A DNA stretch of 10,359 nt from Pseudomonadota bacterium (lineage in GTDB: Bacteria > Bdellovibrionota > UBA1018 > CAIMNF01): positions 1 through 10,359 of the forward strand of contig JAIXVT010000195.1 in assembly GCA_027482725.1 (NCBI GenBank). The letters run 5' to 3'. Shown one piece after another: positions 5,459 to 10,359 of this stretch; positions within the stretch are counted from its first letter, which is position 1, and each line of letters opens with the position of its first letter. The translations under genes and the position numbers were made by a program. The notes under the pieces are model-generated. The model saw only the letters and a list, made by a program, of their open reading frames with translations. It was not told the DNA's origin and searched no databases.

Positions 5459-7349
5459 TCGTGATGGGGCCATCGATGTTGCTCTTTGTGCCGGGCCGAG
5501 GCTTGCACTATTTCCCACTGCCGGAGTTCGGCGCTTATCCAAGCGCTTAGCCATGGCGGGCTTGACGGTCGGGCATTACGGGGGACCAGACTTGCGTCCT
5601 CGTGGTGTGGTGCGGATGGAGCAAGATTCTCTCCTCATTGTCCAGGATGTCCAAAACCGCATTCACCGCATCAAGACTCGGGCGGTGATCCGCGTGGTGC
5701 CACGGTTCGATCTCCCGATGCCCTTTCCCGGATGGTATTCACCTGACTTGATTCCCGAATCGACAGCGCGTCGACTGATGGCGGAGGGGTCATTGTCGTG
5801 GTTGCCGTCGGTGGTGATTTTGGGGGTTTCGAATGCGGCATTTCAACTGGGTTCTGATTTGTTGGAAAAACGCTTTACGAAGCGGGTTGTTTTAGTCGAT
5901 CCCGGTTATGGATCCCCGCTCGACGGAGCGTGGGAGGTAGAGCGGCGGCGGTTTGCGCGGAATGGGGGGCGAAGAGTCACCGGAGAGCCCGTCCATCTTG
6001 CGCGAGTAGAACGGGCCGGTGGGGGCACCGATGTCGAACTGAAAGTGAAAGATGATCAGGGTGTGCGCGTGTTGACGTGTGCGCGTGTGATTTCTGTTGG
6101 GCCGTTTGCGGAGCGTTTGGGGTTTCGGGAATATCCTCCCGGATCTTTGTGGTACGAATTTGAAAACACAGAGATTAAAGAGTTTATCGACGATGTGGAT
6201 CATCATTTGCTGGATGAAGAGAGGGCCGATTATCTGGCCCATACGCTGATTCGTCATTTGGGAGCAAAGCCGTTTGATCTCCAAGCAACACGACAACAGT
6301 CTTTGCTCCGAAGTCGGAATTCTTTTGGGTTTGAGTTTGAGGGCAAATGGTTATCTCCGGCGTCATTAGAAAAAGTTCAGCAATTTTCAGGCACGCCTGT
6401 GATCCCGGTGGAGCCGGGAAAAATCAAAGCCTCCATTGACTGTATTGAATCGATAGGATGCCGGGTGTGTGAGCGGGCGTGTCCCGCGGGCGCCATCCAA
6501 ATTAAACGTGATGGGGCCGGGGGTTTGGGTGAATTCATGTCCGTTGATGCCTGCACAGGATGTGGAATTTGTCTCAACGCATGTCCGTCTCGGGTGCCCA
6601 CGATGATCGAATCGGCTCCCGAGGATTCAAGCTACACTACGATGATTTTTTCGTATTTTGGGCCGGATTCTTTGGGTGTGAACGACCGCGTGCGGTTGTT
6701 GTCCCGTCGTGGAGATGTGCTTGCGACCACGCGGATTAGAGGGCGATTTTCTGATGCGATCGAGCCTCCCCTTTGGCGGGTCGAAGTCCCAACGCATTTG
6801 GTCCGTGAGGTCAGTGGAATTGCAGCGATTCCTTCGGCGGTGGAGACCACCGGAGTGCATGACTTGTATCAAGAAATTGGTGCGCGAGTAGAGGTGCGCA
6901 TTCAAGGGGAACAGCGCCGCGTGCGCGACGGACAAAATTTATCGGTGGCCTTGTACGAGCTGGGTATGGCTCGCGCCAACGACACGTTGATGTGTGCGGA
7001 TGGTGCGTGTGGATTGTGCCAAGTCGAAATAGATGGAGTGAGAAAACTTGCATGTCAGTCCACGGTGCGCCAAGGGATGAGTGTCCAATTTTCTAAGCTG
7101 AAACCACCGTCTTCGGATTTGTGTCCTTGCGAGGAGGTTTCAGTTCAATACGTTGAACAATGGATTCAACAGCACAAACCGTCTACTTTGGAGTCGTTGA
7201 TAGAACAAACTTCAGTGATGCAGGGCCGCTGTCACGGAACACTATGCTCAAAAAATGTGGCGCTCTGTTTTGAAAGAATGACAGGCAAGGATTTAGATTC
7301 ATTTGCCTACTGGATGTTCCCCTGGTCGGATTGGGTGATCCAGGGTTGA
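5445..7349 (+). CDS. Multi-iron-sulfur oxidoreductase, sarcosine oxidase alpha/HcnB-like
   Basis: This 634-residue protein appears to be an electron-transfer subunit. An N-terminal Rossmann-like segment (10-46, DVALCAGP) and a second one (121-152, SVVILGVSNAAF to VVLVD) sit where HcnB/SoxA-type proteins bind FAD and NAD(P), after a PMPFPGW stretch. Both lack an intact GxGxxG. Next come two 4Fe-4S motifs, C333-x5-C339-x2-C342-x3-C346-P and C370-x2-C373-x2-C376-x3-C380-P. A beta-rich linker follows (400-460). A plant-type 2Fe-2S motif lies at C517-x4-C522-x2-C525-x11-C537, and a BFD-like motif at C560-x-C562 with C596-x4-C601. In the better-known relatives the 2Fe-2S domain is N-terminal, so the order here is permuted. 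I chose the ATG at 5445, with AAAGG seven bases upstream; an in-frame ATG at 5400 would overlap the previous gene by 59 bp. It is the last gene of the operon. Its partner is probably the preceding FAD protein. Confidence 0.78.
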   Translation: MSLSNRDGAIDVALCAGPRLALFPTAGVRRLSKRLAMAGLTVGHYGGPDLRPRGVVRMEQDSLLIVQDVQNRIHRIKTRAVIRVVPRFDLPMPFPGWYSPDLIPESTARRLMAEGSLSWLPSVVILGVSNAAFQLGSDLLEKRFTKRVVLVDPGYGSPLDGAWEVERRRFARNGGRRVTGEPVHLARVERAGGGTDVELKVKDDQGVRVLTCARVISVGPFAERLGFREYPPGSLWYEFENTEIKEFIDDVDHHLLDEERADYLAHTLIRHLGAKPFDLQATRQQSLLRSRNSFGFEFEGKWLSPASLEKVQQFSGTPVIPVEPGKIKASIDCIESIGCRVCERACPAGAIQIKRDGAGGLGEFMSVDACTGCGICLNACPSRVPTMIESAPEDSSYTTMIFSYFGPDSLGVNDRVRLLSRRGDVLATTRIRGRFSDAIEPPLWRVEVPTHLVREVSGIAAIPSAVETTGVHDLYQEIGARVEVRIQGEQRRVRDGQNLSVALYELGMARANDTLMCADGACGLCQVEIDGVRKLACQSTVRQGMSVQFSKLKPPSSDLCPCEEVSVQYVEQWIQQHKPSTLESLIEQTSVMQGRCHGTLCSKNVALCFERMTGKDLDSFAYWMFPWSDWVIQG

Positions 7350-7353
7350 CCCA

Positions 7354-7374
7354 CTTGACAAGAGGAGTGTCAAG
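7354..7374. repeat. Perfect inverted repeat CTTGACA / TGTCAAG after the operon
   Basis: Arms at 7354-7360 and 7368-7374 are exact complements around a seven-base AGAGGAG loop, five bases after the operon stop codon. It can form a hairpin at the mRNA 3' end. No T-run follows, so it is either a weak or factor-assisted terminator, a stabilising hairpin, or a protein-binding site. Confidence 0.6.
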
Positions 7375-7440
7375 AATTTCGAACGTATTTCGTTGTGGTC
7401 TTTCTGGGGAAAAAACTTGACTAAAAAACTTTAAGTAATT

Positions 7441-7458
7441 GAATTTATTGATAAATTC
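7441..7458. promoter_or_regulatory. 18-bp palindrome, candidate operator
   Basis: GAATTTATTGATAAATTC is an exact palindrome with two 8-bp arms around a TG centre. It lies 63-81 bp upstream of the XRE-regulator start codon. Its size and symmetry suit a dimeric helix-turn-helix repressor, so autoregulation by the downstream gene is the simplest reading. This is inferred from position only. Confidence 0.5.
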
Positions 7459-7481
7459 TATAAATGAATGTCGTCAATTTT

Positions 7482-7498
7482 TTGATTTACTTTATCAA
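7482..7498. promoter_or_regulatory. Interrupted palindrome over the -35 of the XRE promoter
   Basis: TTGAT (7482-7486) and ATCAA (7494-7498) flank seven bases. They enclose the predicted -35 hexamer TTTACT (7486-7491), the position expected of a repressor operator. A neighbouring TCAA-TTTT-TTGA palindrome lies at 7474-7485. Confidence 0.35.
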
Positions 7499-7514
7499 CG
7501 CATCGTGTTACACT
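7486..7514 (+). promoter_or_regulatory. Probable promoter giving a leaderless XRE-regulator mRNA
   Basis: TTTACT (7486-7491) and TACACT (7509-7514) are separated by 17 bp, each matching four of six consensus positions. Transcription would begin about 7 bp after the -10, at about 7521, practically on the ATG at 7522. No Shine-Dalgarno sequence is visible before that ATG (CGTGTTACACTTATCGTC), which agrees with leaderless translation. Confidence 0.5.
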
Positions 7515-7521
7515 TATCGTC

Positions 7522-7983
7522 ATGGAATTAAAAATCAATAAAAAGGGTATAAAAGGCCCTAACTGGGTTGGTGCTTTCATTCGTCAAAAACGTGAAGAAA
7601 AAGGCTTGTCTCAAAAAGAATTGGGACAACTGTTCACGCCCCCAGTAACAACGCAGTTCGTATCTAACCTCGAGCGCGGTGTTACTCCGGTGCCTGCGAC
7701 TCACGTTCAAGCTGTAGTGAAGGCTTTGAATTTAAACGAACAAGAGCTCATGCTCCTTATGGAGAAAGAGTACGCCGCAAAATTGACCAGCAAGATTGCA
7801 GGTCAAAATTTTGAAGGTCAAGCGTTGATGAGTGCCCCTTCGGTTATCGTTGTGGCACAAGCTGACGAAGAATTCTTTAAAGAGATCGTTCACTGGTACA
7901 ACCAATTGGGTGATAGTGATCGTCAAATGTTCCGAGCTCAAACCAAGTCTTGGTTTGAATCTCATTTGAAGAAAGCGATCTAA
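7522..7983 (+). CDS. XRE/Cro-cI-family helix-turn-helix regulator
   Basis: This 153-residue protein should be a sequence-specific DNA-binding regulator in the cytoplasm. Residues 15-75 form the XRE domain: GAFIRQKREEKGLSQKELGQ gives helices 1-2. QFVSNLERG is the recognition helix with the typical S-x-x-E-R-G. VQAVVKALNLNEQEL forms helices 4-5. The stretch between helices 2 and 3 (LFTPPVTTQF) differs a little from the usual L-G-V-S-x-x-x. The C-terminal half is helical with an amphipathic acidic end (KEIVHWYNQLGDSDRQMF), probably for dimerisation or signal sensing, and is not assigned to a known domain. The ATG at 7522 is the only sensible start: the next Met is past the DNA-binding domain. 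Codon choice (AAA, GAA, CGT) suggests good expression. The gene stands alone, between a palindrome-rich upstream region and a strong terminator. Its target is unknown; autoregulation is likely. Confidence 0.88.
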   Translation: MELKINKKGIKGPNWVGAFIRQKREEKGLSQKELGQLFTPPVTTQFVSNLERGVTPVPATHVQAVVKALNLNEQELMLLMEKEYAAKLTSKIAGQNFEGQALMSAPSVIVVAQADEEFFKEIVHWYNQLGDSDRQMFRAQTKSWFESHLKKAI

Positions 7984-8001
7984 AAAAGCTACCATCCTTC
8001 T

Positions 8002-8937
8002 ATGAGGGATGAATCTTTGAGCGGGCATCCTCGAGTAAGAGGCGCCCGCTCTTTTTTTTGGCAAGAACCCCAGCTGGGGACCACACCGATCCAATTTGGA
8101 ACTCTCCCGAGTTTTGACGGAACTCCCATATTCTATTGCGAAGAGGGGCGCGGTAAGCCATTGGTTTTTTGTTATGGCATAGCCTGTTCGTCATTGCATT
8201 GGACCTATCAAATTGACTATTTCCGGAAAAATTATCGTTGTATTTGGTTTGATTACCGCGGACACCGTCGCTCTGGAATTCCTAAAGACTATGGTGCGCT
8301 CACCGTAGGCGCGTTGACCCAAGATCTGCGCGCAGTGCTGGATTTTCTAGGGGTGGAGAATCCCGTTGTGTTGGGCCATTCGATGGGCGTCAGTATCGCG
8401 CTGGAGTATGCACGACAGTATCCGGTAGAACGTTTGATTTTGGCCAATGGCACTGCAAAGCGCCCGTTGGATTCTTTGTTTGGGGGAAATTTTTTGCTTC
8501 CCGCATTCCGATGGTTGAACGAGTTTGAAACGAAAAGCCCCCAGGTTTTGCGTAAGCTCTGGTCTTTACAAAAACATGCGGGATTTATGAAAAACTTTAT
8601 CGGTGCCGCAGGGTTCAATGTCCACTTGACGCATCCTAAGGATATCGAAACTTATGTGCGCCATATTTCCGAACTGGACCCCGCAGTGCTAACGCATTTG
8701 ATCCAAAGTTACGAAGCTTTTGATGCTACTTCATGGATCCATCAAATCACGGTGCCGACCTTGGTGTTGTCTGGTGCGGAAGACAAGGTTACTCCTCCGG
8801 AGACCCAAGAGTTGTTAGCGCAGTTACTGCCCCATGCTCAGCTCAAACGCATCGAGCATGGCACTCATTGCACGACACTGGATTTACCGGAATTTGTGAA
8901 CGTGTTGATTGAAAATTTCCTCAATGGTCAGTCGTGA
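8002..8937 (+). CDS. Alpha/beta-hydrolase fold enzyme
   Basis: This is a serine-type hydrolase of the haloperoxidase/esterase-like alpha/beta-hydrolase family; the substrate cannot be told from sequence. Numbered from ATG 8002 (311 residues), the N-terminal strands are GTPIFYCEEG and PLVFCYGIA, with YG replacing the usual oxyanion HG. FDYRGHRRSG (83-92) precedes the nucleophile elbow GHSMG with Ser127. The acid is probably Asp261 in SGAEDKVTP and the base His289 in GTHCTTLDLPEF. No signal peptide is seen, so it is probably cytosolic. The start is uncertain. ATG 8002 lies 18 bp after the XRE stop without a visible ribosome-binding site, and codons 6-20 cover a strong terminator. Yet no ATG, GTG or TTG follows before the first conserved strand; a CTG at 8074 is the only alternative near-start codon I see. 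It converges on ssb. Confidence 0.83.
   Translation: MRDESLSGHPRVRGARSFFWQEPQLGTTPIQFGTLPSFDGTPIFYCEEGRGKPLVFCYGIACSSLHWTYQIDYFRKNYRCIWFDYRGHRRSGIPKDYGALTVGALTQDLRAVLDFLGVENPVVLGHSMGVSIALEYARQYPVERLILANGTAKRPLDSLFGGNFLLPAFRWLNEFETKSPQVLRKLWSLQKHAGFMKNFIGAAGFNVHLTHPKDIETYVRHISELDPAVLTHLIQSYEAFDATSWIHQITVPTLVLSGAEDKVTPPETQELLAQLLPHAQLKRIEHGTHCTTLDLPEFVNVLIENFLNGQS
8019..8059 (+). terminator. Strong intrinsic terminator of the XRE gene
   Basis: GAGCGGGC (8019-8026) pairs perfectly with GCCCGCTC (8044-8051). The hairpin is extended inside by CCTC (8029-8032) with GAGG (8039-8042) around a GAGTAA loop, and eight T residues follow directly (8052-8059). It lies 36 bp after the XRE stop codon. It also lies inside the apparent first codons of the next gene. 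Confidence 0.88.
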
Positions 8938-8993
8938 ATTGGGGTGCGCCGTTTCCCGGTTCCCTACGAGTTCTCCTGGGACGTTGCACGGAT

Positions 8994-9048
8994 AAAAATT
9001 ACGGGCCCCCGATCCTGATGTGGCTCTCTCCTTCAGATCGTTGGCCCG
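8994..9048 (-). terminator. Hairpin terminator of ssb between convergent genes
   Basis: CGGGCC (9002-9007) pairs with GGCCCG (9043-9048), and CGATC (9010-9014) with GATCG (9036-9040). They are separated by a symmetric 2x2 internal loop, and an inner TGA/TCA extends the stem. Read on the minus strand, the hairpin follows the ssb stop by 22 bp and is succeeded by TAATTTTTATC. It may also slow plus-strand transcripts from the hydrolase gene. Confidence 0.65.
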
Positions 9049-9070
9049 AATGTTTCTCTCTTGCCCGATT

Positions 9071-9472
9071 TTAACCTGCCGAGTCCAAAAGCTCCGAAGG
9101 CTCGTCTCCTTGTGGCGCAAAATCAACGGGATTCCGCTGGGATCTTCCTGGAGAAGACCCCACTTTTTTCATGCGTTCACTGTGAATTTCGTAGGAATAC
9201 CGAGTCTTTCCTTCGTGGTCTGCGTACTTGCGTCCCCTCAGGTGTCCCTCAATGTACACCGTATCGCCGGTGTCCAGGGTTTTCCCCCAGTACTCCGCAC
9301 TTTTCCCCCAAATAACAACACGGTGCCATGTTGTTTCCTCGGTCTCCGCGTTTGCGGACTTATACCCAGTGGCCACTTGAATCACACAGAGGGTATTGCC
9401 CGAGGATAGAATTTTGAGTTGGGGTGATGTGCCTAATCGTCCAGAAATTAAAACTCGATTTAAATCATTCAT
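9071..9472 (-). CDS. ssb: Single-stranded DNA-binding protein, short form
   Basis: SSB coats single-stranded DNA during replication, recombination and repair. The 133 residues start MNDLNRVLISGRLGTSPQLK and contain the OB-fold landmarks TTWHRVVIWGKSAE (47-60) and GDTVYIEGHLRGRKY (69-83), with the domain ending near 103. The remaining 30 residues (from SSPGRSQ) are short and end GDEPSELLDSAG. They are mildly acidic but lack the conserved DDDIPF-like tip that recruits partner proteins. Continuing past the stop codon in frame gives no such tip, so a simple stop mutation is not the reason. The protein may be a specialised paralogue, for example for DNA uptake or a mobile element, or the housekeeping protein of a lineage with a reduced tail. 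AAGGA seven bases before the ATG supports the start. It is divergent from ribD with 71 bp between them. Confidence 0.9.
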   Translation of the reverse strand: MNDLNRVLISGRLGTSPQLKILSSGNTLCVIQVATGYKSANAETEETTWHRVVIWGKSAEYWGKTLDTGDTVYIEGHLRGRKYADHEGKTRYSYEIHSERMKKVGSSPGRSQRNPVDFAPQGDEPSELLDSAG

Positions 9473-9479
9473 ATCAGGT

Positions 9480-9484
9480 TCCTT
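9480..9484 (-). promoter_or_regulatory. Ribosome-binding site of ssb
   Basis: AAGGA on the minus strand, seven bases before the ATG at 9472, fixes the ssb start. No clear -10/-35 pair was seen for either direction in the 71-bp gap to ribD; a lone TTGGCA (minus strand, 9530-9535) is the best -35-like hexamer. Confidence 0.55.
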
Positions 9485-9543
9485 TACCTTTAGGTTTTGT
9501 TTCGCAGGTAGAGGATGTGCAGGGGTTGTGCCAAAGTAACTCT

Positions 9544-10359
9544 ATGGATGACTTGAACCCTGCAGGCTCCCAACTACCGTTTACGCTTTTGGGATCGTTA
9601 GAGCGGGCCATAAATCCCTCATTTCCCCCAAAAATTGGGCAATATTGCGATGAATCTCAGGCTTTAAAAATCGCAATAGATTTAGCATGGCAAGGTTTTG
9701 GTCCGCAAAGTCCCAACCCTTGTGTGGGAGCCGTAATTCTGGATCAGCGTTCGGAAATCGTATCTTGGGGAGTGACCGAAACCTATGGGGGACGTCATGC
9801 GGAGCGCGTCGCCATTGATCAGTTGCCTTCTCACATCGATCCTCGCCAATGCACCTTGGTTGCAACGCTTGAGCCCTGTAACCATTATGGAAAACAGCCG
9901 CCATGCGCCGAAATGATCGCTCAACGCCAATTCAAAAAAATCGTTTTTGGGGCCACCGATCCCAATCCTCAGGTGTCCGGCCAAGGGGCGGATTATTTGC
10001 GCTCTCGGGGTATAGTGTCGGTCCACAAAAATGATCCTGAGTCTCTGGCCTGGCACGCTGATTTTTTCCATGCGGTAAAGTTTCGGCGCCCGTTGTGGAT
10101 TGCAAAATGGGCTCAAAACGAGCAGGGAGTGATGGCTGCAGACGACGGCAAACCCCGATGGATCACGGGACGCCAAACCCAAAATGTGACTCATGCCCTA
10201 CGTCGTCGTACCGGCATGACGGTGGTCGGCGCCAACACCCTCCTTCAAGACCGCTCACGTCTTGATGTCCGGTTTCCTGATCAGGTACTAAACACCACGC
10301 CGTTGCGTGGCGTGATTGATCTCAGAGGGCGATTTCGCACTCAGCTTCCCGTGTTCTCT
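9544..10359 (+). CDS. ribD: Riboflavin biosynthesis bifunctional deaminase/reductase RibD (partial)
   Basis: RibD performs two consecutive cytosolic steps of riboflavin synthesis: deamination of the diaminopyrimidine made from GTP, then NADPH-dependent reduction of the ribose side chain. The window holds 272 codons and the C-terminus is cut off. The deaminase domain (about 36-160) shows SPNPCVGAVI, GGRHAERVA with zinc ligand His85 and catalytic Glu87, and LEPCNHYGKQPPC with zinc ligands Cys112 and Cys121. GATDPNPQVSGQG is another family signature. The reductase domain begins near 182 (PLWIAKWAQ) and includes WITGR and VVGANTLLQD; the usual SLDG is NEQG here. The deaminase fold starts only at Asp36, so about 35 residues precede it. 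The ATG at 9544 is the best ATG but has no good ribosome-binding site. The frame stays open upstream, and a TTG at 9526 with GAGG 11 bases before it is possible. Confidence 0.9.
   Translation, partial: MDDLNPAGSQLPFTLLGSLERAINPSFPPKIGQYCDESQALKIAIDLAWQGFGPQSPNPCVGAVILDQRSEIVSWGVTETYGGRHAERVAIDQLPSHIDPRQCTLVATLEPCNHYGKQPPCAEMIAQRQFKKIVFGATDPNPQVSGQGADYLRSRGIVSVHKNDPESLAWHADFFHAVKFRRPLWIAKWAQNEQGVMAADDGKPRWITGRQTQNVTHALRRRTGMTVVGANTLLQDRSRLDVRFPDQVLNTTPLRGVIDLRGRFRTQLPVFS

Larger units (their letters stand above)
7350..7521. other. Palindrome-rich regulatory region between operon and XRE gene
   Basis: The 172-bp gap is AT-rich and packed with symmetric elements: the CTTGACA/TGTCAAG hairpin, the 18-bp palindrome at 7441, two TTGA/TCAA-type palindromes near 7474-7498, and a second copy of ACTTGAC at 7415-7421. 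A candidate -35 TTGACT lies at 7417-7422 without a convincing -10. No coding frame or known RNA was recognised. Confidence 0.5.

Noticed and set aside
5892..6296. A 134-codon minus-strand open frame opposite the Fe-S protein
   Set aside because: It is a shadow of the coding strand, with no start signals or domain.
7417..7464. Upstream promoter for the XRE gene using TTGACT (7417) with TATAAA (7459)
   Set aside because: The hexamers are 36 bp apart and no suitable partner lies at 16-18 bp, so they do not form one promoter.
9473..9543. FMN riboswitch upstream of ribD
   Set aside because: The gap is only 71 bp, shared with ssb, and shows none of the conserved RFN-element segments; a full FMN riboswitch needs well over 100 bases.

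Overview
The window looks like a stretch of chromosome from a Gram-negative bacterium of moderate GC content. It carries a periplasmic cell-wall amidase, Sec-type signal peptides, a riboflavin biosynthesis gene and several divergent redox proteins. The overall style resembles Bdellovibrionota or Myxococcota (the former 'delta' groups). That placement is an inference from protein character only, with no rRNA or marker gene to confirm it.

Layout from left to right. Positions 1-105 are the last codons of an IS5-family transposase, so the window begins inside the end of an insertion sequence. Immediately beyond it, on the minus strand, a secreted cysteine-containing protein of unknown function (115-1314) ends right at the IS border. 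A 202-bp gap with small inverted repeats follows. Then comes a minus-strand exported N-acetylmuramoyl-L-alanine amidase (1517-2953). A 136-bp divergent region holding a perfect 14-bp tandem duplication separates it from a plus-strand, translationally coupled three-gene operon (3090-7349).

That operon is the most interesting part. Its first gene encodes an uncharacterised protein whose second half carries the signature blocks of the RelA/SpoT (p)ppGpp-synthetase fold, including the catalytic Asp and Glu positions. The second gene overlaps it by 4 bp and encodes a divergent FAD/DAO-superfamily oxidoreductase. The third overlaps by 14 bp and encodes a 634-residue iron-sulfur protein with two 4Fe-4S motifs, a plant-type 2Fe-2S motif and a BFD-like CxC...Cx4C motif. 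The last two genes recall the two-subunit amino-acid/opine/HCN-synthase type dehydrogenases, but with degenerate nucleotide-binding motifs and a permuted domain order. The coupling of an alarmone-synthetase-like protein to a redox pair is not a combination I recognise.

Downstream, a 172-bp palindrome-rich region leads into an XRE-family regulator (7522-7983). Its best promoter places the transcription start almost on the ATG, so the mRNA is probably leaderless. A strong intrinsic terminator follows and lies inside the apparent 5' end of an alpha/beta-hydrolase gene (8002-8937). A minus-strand single-stranded DNA-binding protein without the usual acidic tail (9071-9472) converges on the hydrolase, with a hairpin terminator between them. 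Divergent from ssb, the bifunctional riboflavin gene ribD starts near 9544 and runs off the right edge.

No tRNA, rRNA, CRISPR array or riboswitch was seen.
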